A stretch of DNA of 38,868 nt from the NCBI GenBank assembly GCA_020631455.1, contig JAHDHF010000010.1, positions 1 through 38,868 on the forward strand, given 5' to 3'. Position 1 is the stretch's first letter. Each line of letters begins with the position of its first letter. Positions 32,342-38,868 of this stretch are shown here, piece after piece. The stretch comes from Saprospiraceae bacterium. GTDB lineage: Bacteria; Bacteroidota; Bacteroidia; Chitinophagales; Saprospiraceae. The translations under genes were made by a program, and so were the position numbers. The notes below the pieces were generated by a model, which worked only from the letters and a program-made list of their open reading frames with translations, did not search any database and was not told where the DNA came from.

Positions 32342-32778
32342 ATGACAGCCCAACACGACATATTCTATTAGTTGAGGACAATCCTGGCGATATCAGGTTA
32401 ACGACTGAAGCATTGCGCGAGAGCGAGATGAACGTTCAGCTGCACGTCGCGATGGACGGTGTTGAGGGTAGTGATTATCTTTTTCAACGAGAAGGATATG
32501 AAGAGTCAGTGAGACCTGATCTAATCATGCTCGATCTAAACTTGCCACGCAAATCTGGACATGAATTGCTAACTGAAATAAAGAACGACACTAATCTAAA
32601 ATCAATACCTGTTATAATTTTCACTACCTCAGACGATGGGGATGACGTGCGCCGATGTTATAGAAATAATGTAAATTGTTATATTATTAAACCCATTGAT
32701 TTCGATGAGTTTTTTGATGTGTTACAAATGATTGATCGGTTTTGGTTTAATACGGTACGCCTACCAAAATTTAAATAG
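32338..32778 (+). CDS. Stand-alone receiver protein (Rcp1-like response regulator)
   Basis: A 146-residue single receiver domain. The acidic pocket VEDNPGD is near residue 13, the phospho-acceptor is D66 (LIMLDLNLPRKSG), the switch is IIFTTSDD, and the lysine is K118 (YIIKPID). There is no output domain, so it acts by protein-protein contact, as in Rcp1 and CheY-like proteins that receive phosphate from bacteriophytochrome-type kinases. It ends 19 bases before the hybrid protein gene; the two are probably one transcript. Confidence 0.92.
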   Translation: MNDSPTRHILLVEDNPGDIRLTTEALRESEMNVQLHVAMDGVEGSDYLFQREGYEESVRPDLIMLDLNLPRKSGHELLTEIKNDTNLKSIPVIIFTTSDDGDDVRRCYRNNVNCYIIKPIDFDEFFDVLQMIDRFWFNTVRLPKFK

Positions 32779-32797
32779 TGGTGATTTAGTTGCAGAG

Positions 32798-34732
32798 ATG
32801 AAATCATTAAACGTTTTAATTGTAGAGGATAATTGCTCTGATGCTGAATTGATCACATCTTTATTGGTCGCATCTTCTTTAGATGCTTCGATAAAACATA
32901 TAGAAGCATTATATGAGTTGAAGGGCGCTGTTGAAGAGTCCAAGGTCGATATTATTTTACTCGACATCCATCTACCTGATTCATCAGGTCTTCACACAGT
33001 AGAAGAAGCAGTAGATCGAGTAGGAGATATTCCAATCATTGTTATGGCTAATCGAGCGGACTCTATCTTATCAAGGCAAGTTATAAAGATTGGGGCTCAA
33101 GATTATATCATTAAAGGGCAGCTAGATGAAGAAATGCTGACTCGTGCTATCAAACATTCACTAGAAAGAAGTACTCACTTAACTGCACTCAAAAGTTTAA
33201 ATGATTCAATAGCGCAACACGAGTCAGAATTATTAGCAGCACAAGAAATTGCCCAATTAGGTATGTGGTCGTTAGATATTGTCAGCCAAGAGATGAAATG
33301 GTCTCCTTTAGCCAGTCAGCTCTTAGGATTTGATGAGCCGCCTTTTCGACCTAGATTCTCTGATTTTAATCAACACATCCACCCTGACGATATAGATAGT
33401 CTATATGATGCTGTAGCAAAAGCGCAAAGGTCTGGTGAATCTGTTATGTCAGAATTTAGAATTGTACATCAACAAGGAGACATACGATACATCAATTCAC
33501 ATGTCAAACTTTCTTTGCACGACACATCCAAAGGAGCAGTCTTGACTGGAGTCCTTCAAGATGTAACAGAACGGAATATGTCGCAGCAGTTGCTTATTGA
33601 AAAGCAACTGTATTCGCAAATTAATTCTGCTAAGAACGAAATCCTGCAAGACATGGGTTTTATGGTTCGAACACCTTTGAGCTCGACGGTTAATTTATTG
33701 CATATTCTATCGAAGACGTCATTGGATGAAGAGCAGCAGGGGCTCGTCAACAACTTGCTCGCATCTGTTGATGATGTGACCACAGGTGTTTACAATGTAT
33801 TGAATTTGAGTTTATACTCATCCTCAGAGCTAGAGATGCAAGTAGAGAAAGTCAATATGAGCGACTTATTGCAAAGTGTCAAACGCGCTCTCGATACACG
33901 ATTTCAAAATCTAAATCAGCAGCTTTTATTCACAATTGATGATGAGATCCCTCAAACACTTGAAACAGATCCACTCAAGCTAAATCAACTCATTTTTAAC
34001 CTAGCAGAATTATATGCTGAGTTAGGAAGCAAAGAAGAATTTATTGATCTCCGTGTGGAGATGGCGTCACATTCTGAAGTAAAAGCATCTGGCATATTTC
34101 GCATAATAGCTACTTCAAGAGGTGTCAAAATGACCAAAGATGAATTTGAACAATACAAATCAGCAAGCTTCAGTAATCAAATTACACTCAACAGGACGAT
34201 ATTAAATACAACTAATCTAGTAAAACTGACTCAAGCTTTTGATGGTTATTTACAAATAAACAGTAGACCACGCAAAGGAACGACGCTTACAATTGAAGTG
34301 CCTGTTGATCTTATTACAGAAAAAAAGATTCTGCAATCATTAGAACCAAATACAGAATTATCAATCCTTTTAGTCGAAGATCATTTTCTCAATCAAATTG
34401 CGACAAAAGGCCTCCTCGAAAAATGGTCAGAATTTGTATCAGTAGATGTCGCATCAAATGGTAAAGAAGGCGTCAAAAAAGCCCTCGATAATAAGTATAA
34501 TATTGTTTTGATGGATTTGCAAATGCCAGTATTGGATGGTTGGGGCGCTACTCAAGAAATACTTCAACAAAAGTCCGATCAAGTGATCATCGCCTTGTCA
34601 GCCCATTCTAATCCTGAAGATGAAAAAAGGAGTGAAGAACTCGGTATGGCTGCTTTCATCGTGAAACCATTCAAACCAATTGAATTATTCACGAGCATAA
34701 TGAACTCGGTAATTGAGTATCGCGAATCTTAA
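32798..34732 (+). CDS. Receiver-PAS-pseudokinase-receiver hybrid protein
   Basis: A 644-residue protein starting at the ATG at 32798. Domains: receiver 1 at about 4-125 with phospho-acceptor D56 (IILLDIHLPDSSG); a PAS fold at about 145-265 (GMWSLDIVSQEMKWS, HIHPDDIDSLYDA); a HisKA-like dimerisation region; a HATPase-like region at about 380-510; and receiver 2 at about 520-640 with D573 (VLMDLQMPVLDGW) and K623. The H box reads ILQDMGFMVRTPL: Phe288 stands where the phospho-accepting His should be. The N box has Leu405 in place of the Mg-binding Asn (NLAELYAEL), the G1 DxGxG motif is replaced by IATSRGVKM, and the GLGL box is missing, while the final GTTLTIEVPV survives. It should not autophosphorylate, but both receivers look intact. 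Confidence 0.9.
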   Translation: MKSLNVLIVEDNCSDAELITSLLVASSLDASIKHIEALYELKGAVEESKVDIILLDIHLPDSSGLHTVEEAVDRVGDIPIIVMANRADSILSRQVIKIGAQDYIIKGQLDEEMLTRAIKHSLERSTHLTALKSLNDSIAQHESELLAAQEIAQLGMWSLDIVSQEMKWSPLASQLLGFDEPPFRPRFSDFNQHIHPDDIDSLYDAVAKAQRSGESVMSEFRIVHQQGDIRYINSHVKLSLHDTSKGAVLTGVLQDVTERNMSQQLLIEKQLYSQINSAKNEILQDMGFMVRTPLSSTVNLLHILSKTSLDEEQQGLVNNLLASVDDVTTGVYNVLNLSLYSSSELEMQVEKVNMSDLLQSVKRALDTRFQNLNQQLLFTIDDEIPQTLETDPLKLNQLIFNLAELYAELGSKEEFIDLRVEMASHSEVKASGIFRIIATSRGVKMTKDEFEQYKSASFSNQITLNRTILNTTNLVKLTQAFDGYLQINSRPRKGTTLTIEVPVDLITEKKILQSLEPNTELSILLVEDHFLNQIATKGLLEKWSEFVSVDVASNGKEGVKKALDNKYNIVLMDLQMPVLDGWGATQEILQQKSDQVIIALSAHSNPEDEKRSEELGMAAFIVKPFKPIELFTSIMNSVIEYRES

Positions 34733-35181
34733 TTCGCAACCCACGAAGTATAATCAGCCGTAAATTTTGCCATCCGCTTCTTATTCGCGCCCATATCGCT
34801 GTGGCCTACACGTGATGCAGATCTAAAATGAACGACTTGATTGACTGGGTCAATTAAAAACTCAACATCATCTTTAAATCGCATAAGCTTCGTCGTGAAA
34901 ACAACGTGAATGTATTGCTGATTTGACGTTTTGATTTCAGTGCGAGGAGTTGCCTGAATCACATCAGTTAACGCTTGCACAGTCTCCGATAGATTCGATT
35001 TAAATGGGAGAGCAGCCATTTGTTTTCCACCGCCATCTGATGTTGTGATGACGCAATTTGGAGAAGATGGGCAAGGCGATAAAGCAGTCATGCTTGCCCC
35101 AACCTCACTCGGCTGTGTTGATCCACAACTCGAAAAACAAATCAAAAAACAGACAAGCACAAAAGGAAATACTATACGCAT
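34729..35181 (-). CDS. DUF1499 family lipoprotein-like protein
   Basis: A 150-residue protein. The N-terminus MRIVFPFVLVCFLICFSSCGS looks like a lipoprotein signal with the cysteine at about residue 19. The DUF1499 motifs are LSPCPSSPNCV near residue 33, MRFKDDVEFLIDP and the strongly conserved FRSASRVGHSDMGANKKR. The function of the family is unknown. The true start is the ATG at 35181, two codons inside the longer GTG frame. Its stop overlaps that of the hybrid protein by four bases (TTAA). Confidence 0.88.
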   Translation of the reverse strand: MRIVFPFVLVCFLICFSSCGSTQPSEVGASMTALSPCPSSPNCVITTSDGGGKQMAALPFKSNLSETVQALTDVIQATPRTEIKTSNQQYIHVVFTTKLMRFKDDVEFLIDPVNQVVHFRSASRVGHSDMGANKKRMAKFTADYTSWVAN

Positions 35182-35199
35182 AGTCACTACAACTCAATA

Positions 35200-35231
35200 A
35201 AACGACTTTCGTTTAATCACAACAGTCGTTT
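35200..35231. promoter_or_regulatory. Inverted repeat upstream of DUF1499 gene
   Basis: AAACGACT at 35200-35207 and AGTCGTTT at 35224-35231, perfect eight-base arms 16 bases apart, starting 18 bases upstream of the DUF1499 ATG. A regulator site or a 5' leader hairpin are both possible. Confidence 0.35.
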
Positions 35232-35273
35232 AATACAAAAAATGATTTTCTTTCTATTCCAAAAAAAGAAGAA

Positions 35274-35419
35274 GGGCCATCCCTTCGCTCATTCCCCCGA
35301 AGAATTCGGGATTCATTCGCTACGGGTCGCTATGCTTCGTGGCTCGCTGTTCGCTCGGCCTCAGCGCTGCATTCGCAGCTTATGAGTCTGGCTGCGCCAC
35401 CACTTCGCAGCGCTTGTCC
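35274..35419 (+). repeat. Structured intergenic element, type 1, copy 13
   Basis: Between two minus-strand genes, opposite to their direction. H1 is enlarged (CCC with GGG outside) and contains the submodule hairpin CCCGAA-GAA-TTCGGG. H2 is GCTGC-ATTC-GCAGC; H3 is GGC-TGC-GCC. Box B and box C are identical to the type 1 consensus, and the mirror core is intact. Confidence 0.9.
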
Positions 35420-35422
35420 TCA

Positions 35423-35881
35423 CTATTTTTTGATACGAATCGTATATCCATACGATTGCTTTTTTTGAGTAGAAGTATGAGCAGGCTGCTCTGATTGAGT
35501 AGATTGTTTTAGTTGATATGTTATTGTTCGAGTAGATTTTAATTGCTTGCCTTTTTTTTGAGGCGGCTTAAAGTGCAGTTGAATTGTTTTATGAAAAACA
35601 ATTTTTACACCACGATGCTTTGGTACATCATATTGAAGCAATTTGGCAAGTCGAGCAGCTTCTTCATCGCAGCCATAACCAATACCTGATACGACAGTCG
35701 TATTTATTACTTTTCCTTTATGATTAATGTCAATTTTAATTTTGACTGTACCAGATATATTATGTTCTGCAGCCTCCTTCGGATATCGCATTTCTTTAGA
35801 GAGAAACTGTTGCAAAGCTTCTTTACCGCCAGGATATTTCGGCTGCCGAATAAAGCTTTCCTCCTTACGTGACTTCTTCAT
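35423..35881 (-). CDS. Soluble TonB C-terminal domain protein
   Basis: A 152-residue protein whose residues about 12-108 form a TonB C-terminal domain of the Bacteroidota type: KYPGGKEALQQFLSKEMRYP, ISGTVKIKIDINHKGKV, then DEEAARLAKLL and GVKIVFHKTIQLHF. Unlike normal TonB it has no N-terminal membrane helix or signal peptide; it begins MKKSRKEES. A basic, Gln/Thr/Ser-rich tail follows. Its ATG shares one base with the stop of the penicillin-binding protein gene (TAATG), so it is translated with it. It may act as an in-cell partner of that enzyme; no substrate is known. Confidence 0.85.
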   Translation of the reverse strand: MKKSRKEESFIRQPKYPGGKEALQQFLSKEMRYPKEAAEHNISGTVKIKIDINHKGKVINTTVVSGIGYGCDEEAARLAKLLQYDVPKHRGVKIVFHKTIQLHFKPPQKKGKQLKSTRTITYQLKQSTQSEQPAHTSTQKKQSYGYTIRIKK

Positions 35882-38463
35882 TATCCAGCATCAAATCCAG
35901 TGTCAAAAGGATCAAAGTCACCATCAGGTATGGGCGCACTAGTCGAATCTTCTGGATTAAATCCAGGATTCTCAAAATCAATATCATCATAAGCGCCCAT
36001 ACTATCATACGTTGAGCAGTCAAGCTCTATACGACTTTGCCCCTTCGGTACTTTAAAGCGCGTTTTGTGATTGTAGACTCCCGAGTCATCAGCTTCAAGC
36101 TTTTTAAACAACTTTCCGACTATTGGTCGCGCCATTTTCGAGCCTTGACCATACATAGATCTAAAGCGAATCCAACGATCATCGCCACCGACCCAAGTAC
36201 CAACAACAAGCTCAGGTGTTACACCAATAAACCAAGCATCCGTCTGATAGTTTGTCGTTCCAGTTTTGCCGCCGATTTCACTTTTTATTCCAAGTCTATT
36301 TCCGACTACAGCCTTGAGTAAATGGAGCATCGCATAATTCGATTGCTCACTCATGACTTGTTTTTGGCGGCTGATATTTTCATAAATAACATTGCCATTT
36401 TTGTCTTCTATTCGAGTCAGATAAATTGGTTTTGAGTACACACCATTATTTGCAAAAGCAGTGTACGCACCTGCCATTTCGTAGACCGATAAATCTGCTG
36501 CTCCAAGTGCAATTGATGGCTGATCCGGTACGCGCTTACTATACGGATCATTCGGATTTGTCTGAGCAGTATCGATACCGAGATTGTAGACAAAACTTCT
36601 TAACTCATTTGTATTGCCTATATCTTTTAATAAATAAGCAGAAACACTATTAATAGAACTTTGCAGCCCTTCTACAAGCGTTTTATTTTCGTACGTGTGC
36701 TTGCCTACATTTTTTGGCGAGTAATCTTTTGTCAAACCAAATGAACCCTTATGAAATGTCACAGGCTGATCCATCACTTTAAAACAAGGAGAATAACCAC
36801 GCATCTGAATACTGAGCGCATACAAAAATGGCTTAAACGTTGATCCTACTTGACGACGAGAGTTAATATTTACGTGATCGTATTTAAAATACTTATAATT
36901 CACTCCACCGACCCAAGCTTTTACATGACCATTTTTCGGATTGACAGCCATTAGTCCAGTCTGCATGTGCATGCGATGATAGCGCAAGCTATCGAGAGGT
37001 GACATCAATGTATCGACGTAGCCTTTTTCATTATATGCAAAGACCTTCATTTTCACCTTTGTACTAAAATCTTTTTTGACAGCTTTTAATAATGCAGAAT
37101 ATTCTTTTTTGACTTCTTCCCAATCTTTGCTCTTCATCATCTTTCGATAACGCTTTAGATTTTTGTCGCTTAATAGTTTCTTTTTATTTAATTCAGCTAA
37201 ATGTCCGGGCTCTTTTTCTTCCTTAAACATTCGCTCAATTTCATAATCTTTTAAACCAACTTCAATAGTTTTTGGCAGATATTCGGAAGCTAGGATTTTA
37301 TAGCGCTCCGTATTACGAAGTAAATTCTCAAAACTCTTTTCACGTAATTCAATTTCACGATTTGTGACATTGCGAGCTCGATACGTCCATGGGTCTTTTC
37401 CTTTCCAATGTTTAAAAAATACTTTTTGTTCTTTTTTGAAATGCTCATAAACAGACTCTTCTGCATAGCGCTGTACACGACTATCAATAGTCGTGTATAT
37501 TTTTAATCCATCTTTATGAACGTCATAAGCAGTTCCGTCAGCTTTAAGATATTCAGGCTGCTTCAATAAATTGCGAACCTCCTGTCTGACATGCTCTCTG
37601 AAATACGGAGCAGGTCCTTCATTGTGATCGGCTCGCTTAAATCGTTTTGTGTCGACAGGCAAGACTTTCAATCGATCATATTCTGCTTGCGATAATTTTC
37701 CATTTCGCTTCATTTGATACAAGACGACATTACGACGATCCTTAGCTCGTTCAGGAAATCGAATTGGATTATACAAAGCCGGATTTTTGAGCATCCCGAC
37801 GAGCATTGCACCTTCCTCTAAAGACAAGGAATCAAGCGATTTCGAAAAATAAATATCACTAGCAGATCGGATTCCGTACGCGCCATGAATAAAATTGAAT
37901 TCATTGAGATACATCGTGAGTATCTCATTTTTCGTGTAGCGTTTTTCTAATTTAACTGCAGTGATCCACTCTTTAAATTTTGTATTTGCAATGACACCTA
38001 CGCGCTGCAATTTATTTTTGTTATTAAAATTAGGACGATCATATAATAATTTTGCAAGCTGCTGTGTGATTGTACTGCCACCACCAGCAGAAGCATCTCC
38101 ACCGAGTACAGTTTTGACGACGACACGCGCTAACGCACGAAAATCAATTCCAGTGTGATTGTAAAAACGCTCATCCTCAGTAGATACCAAAGCATCCACT
38201 AAATGCTCTGGTAAATCATTGTATGTCGCTGGCAATCTATTTTCAGTAAAAAATAAACCGAGCACTTCGCCATCGCCGCTGATGATTTCTGAGGCGACTT
38301 CACTCTTCGGATTTTCGAGTGATTGAAATGACGGAACAGTCGTCGTCAAGTATAAAAAATAAGCTGCCAAAAGCAGAATAAATCCAATCGTACCAACCCA
38401 AAACAAGCGCCAGATTTTTTTATACAAAGGCGTTCGTTTTTCGCGTATTTCAGTAGCAGTCAT
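35881..38463 (-). CDS. Class A penicillin-binding protein (PBP1A-type)
   Basis: An 860-residue bifunctional peptidoglycan synthase. A short cytoplasmic N-terminus and one membrane helix at about 18-41 precede the glycosyltransferase domain (catalytic Glu E96 in STEDERFYNHTG, GGGSTITQQLAK). The transpeptidase domain has the SxxK serine S541 (GSTFKPF), SINS near 610 and KTG at 733-735. Between the two domains, at about 335-490, is a Lys/Glu-rich, probably helical insertion that is larger than usual. The C-terminus ends in an acidic Asp/Pro tail. I start at the ATG at 38463; a GTG two codons upstream is possible. A TACCTTTG promoter motif lies about 185 bases upstream, with repeat copy 14 in between. 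Confidence 0.93.
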   Translation of the reverse strand: MTATEIREKRTPLYKKIWRLFWVGTIGFILLLAAYFLYLTTTVPSFQSLENPKSEVASEIISGDGEVLGLFFTENRLPATYNDLPEHLVDALVSTEDERFYNHTGIDFRALARVVVKTVLGGDASAGGGSTITQQLAKLLYDRPNFNNKNKLQRVGVIANTKFKEWITAVKLEKRYTKNEILTMYLNEFNFIHGAYGIRSASDIYFSKSLDSLSLEEGAMLVGMLKNPALYNPIRFPERAKDRRNVVLYQMKRNGKLSQAEYDRLKVLPVDTKRFKRADHNEGPAPYFREHVRQEVRNLLKQPEYLKADGTAYDVHKDGLKIYTTIDSRVQRYAEESVYEHFKKEQKVFFKHWKGKDPWTYRARNVTNREIELREKSFENLLRNTERYKILASEYLPKTIEVGLKDYEIERMFKEEKEPGHLAELNKKKLLSDKNLKRYRKMMKSKDWEEVKKEYSALLKAVKKDFSTKVKMKVFAYNEKGYVDTLMSPLDSLRYHRMHMQTGLMAVNPKNGHVKAWVGGVNYKYFKYDHVNINSRRQVGSTFKPFLYALSIQMRGYSPCFKVMDQPVTFHKGSFGLTKDYSPKNVGKHTYENKTLVEGLQSSINSVSAYLLKDIGNTNELRSFVYNLGIDTAQTNPNDPYSKRVPDQPSIALGAADLSVYEMAGAYTAFANNGVYSKPIYLTRIEDKNGNVIYENISRQKQVMSEQSNYAMLHLLKAVVGNRLGIKSEIGGKTGTTNYQTDAWFIGVTPELVVGTWVGGDDRWIRFRSMYGQGSKMARPIVGKLFKKLEADDSGVYNHKTRFKVPKGQSRIELDCSTYDSMGAYDDIDFENPGFNPEDSTSAPIPDGDFDPFDTGFDAG

Positions 38464-38504
38464 AATCACAATAAAAGTGATAGTAAAAAGTGTCGAGTGT
38501 ATTT

Positions 38505-38621
38505 GGGGCTCACCGCCTCATTTCATTCGGCGGTCGGGCTGCTTTAGGGCTCGCTGTTCGCTCGGCTACTCGTGCTACGCACTCGCATCTGGCTGAAGCC
38601 ACCCTTTCGCATCCCTGAGCC
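38505..38621 (+). repeat. Structured intergenic element, type 2, copy 14
   Basis: Plus-strand orientation, probably in the 5' leader of the PBP gene (antisense to it). The terminal stem is GGCTCA with TGAGCC. H1 is CCGCC with GGCGG. In P1 the inner pairs have become AGGG with CCCT, next to TGC with GCA and GGG with CCC, compensating on both sides. H2 is GTGC-TAC-GCAC; H3 is GGCT-GA-AGCC. The mirror core is intact. Confidence 0.9.
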
Positions 38622-38647
38622 AAAAATATGAGCTCGATAAGCAGACA

Positions 38648-38655
38648 CAAAGGTA
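38648..38655 (-). promoter_or_regulatory. Putative -7 promoter element TACCTTTG
   Basis: TACCTTTG on the minus strand between repeat copies 14 and 15, with a TTG 17 bases upstream on that strand. It would give the PBP gene a leader of about 180 nt containing copy 14. The 405-base gap at 38464-38868 has no gene. Confidence 0.5.
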
Positions 38656-38717
38656 CAAAGTATCAAAGCGACCAATCGTTGTACAAACTTGGATTAACAT
38701 TGATCTAAAAGCTTCTC

Positions 38718-38849
38718 GGACAAGCGCTGCGAAGTGGTGCTGCAAGCAGACGCGAAGTGAAACGAAGCGGCCGAGCGAACAGCGAGCCACGTAGCTCCTC
38801 CTGAGAATTCGGGATAGCGACCGCGCGGCAATTGCCGCGCGGATGGCCC
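38718..38849 (-). repeat. Structured intergenic element, type 1, copy 15
   Basis: Minus-strand orientation, facing copy 14 across 96 bases. H1 is perfect (CCGCGCGGCAA with TTGCCGCGCGG). Box B is interrupted between GGTCGCTAT and CGTGG by the submodule CCCGAATTCTCAGG, also seen in copies 10 and 13. GTGG/CCAC and CGCT/AGCG pairs and the mirror core are intact. H3 is CTGC-TT-GCAG. Confidence 0.9.
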
Positions 38850-38868
38850 ATCATTTTATTCCTCTAAG

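Noticed and set aside
14-38849. CRISPR array or insertion sequence as an explanation of the repeats
   Set aside because: Copies are dispersed, in both orientations, variable in length and without spacers of constant size. There is no transposase gene nearby and no target duplication was evident.

Overview
The window reads as chromosomal DNA of a member of the Bacteroidota, most likely a Saprospiria-like gliding lineage. The signs are a 1,422-residue exported protein with a type IX secretion (Por) sorting tail, a gldA/gldF/gldG gliding cluster, promoters of the form TAnnTTTG, almost no Shine-Dalgarno sequences, and GLPGLI/TlpA-like and TonB-C proteins. No rRNA, tRNA, CRISPR array, phage or insertion sequence was seen. 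Assignment below the phylum is inference.

Layout, left to right. 1-0.7 kb: a DUF2200 gene. 0.8-5.0 kb: the large T9SS cargo gene (minus). 5.3-7.0 kb: a small membrane protein, then folK coupled to a deoxynucleoside kinase (minus). 7.2-10.4 kb: a repair block umuD-umuC-radA (plus). 10.5-14.3 kb: a 42-residue membrane protein, tadA, pdxH, hpt, a YgjP-like metalloprotease and an SDR, packed tail to tail. 14.4-19.3 kb: a TlpA-like lipoprotein/periplasmic protein, a putative outer-membrane barrel, recG and a small membrane protein. 19.5-26.0 kb (minus): a Zn-PLC/S1-P1-like protein, then gldA - unknown - gldF - gldG - DUF4340 as one operon. 26.1-27.5 kb: an AT-rich accessory patch with a PIN toxin-antitoxin pair and an orphan gene. 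27.5-31.9 kb: a DEAD-box helicase, mnmG and mscS. 32.1-34.7 kb: a signalling module, consisting of a possible 71-residue protein, a stand-alone receiver and a hybrid 'histidine kinase' that has lost its phospho-acceptor His and ATP-binding residues. 34.7-38.5 kb: DUF1499, a soluble TonB-C protein and a class A penicillin-binding protein.

The most striking content is not a gene. Fifteen copies of an 85-150 bp intergenic element, on both strands, fill every gene-free gap longer than about 130 bp except one (5028-5277). Copies differ greatly in sequence, but the differences are compensatory. A terminal stem (P0), a long-range stem (P1) and three hairpin slots (H1, H2, H3) keep their pairing while their bases change, around a nearly constant core, GCTCGCTGTTCGCTCG, that is a mirror repeat. 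Two subtypes exist, distinguished by ends and P1. In three copies a slot is occupied by a long, terminator-like hairpin. The element therefore looks like a folded nucleic-acid element (RNA or single-stranded DNA) with interchangeable hairpins. Its mobility and function are unknown, and no transposase or reverse transcriptase is in the window.

Start codons were moved inward for many genes, because upstream extensions run into these repeats or into non-ATG codons. The repeat translates as a phrase like SSLFARP, which can contaminate protein predictions.
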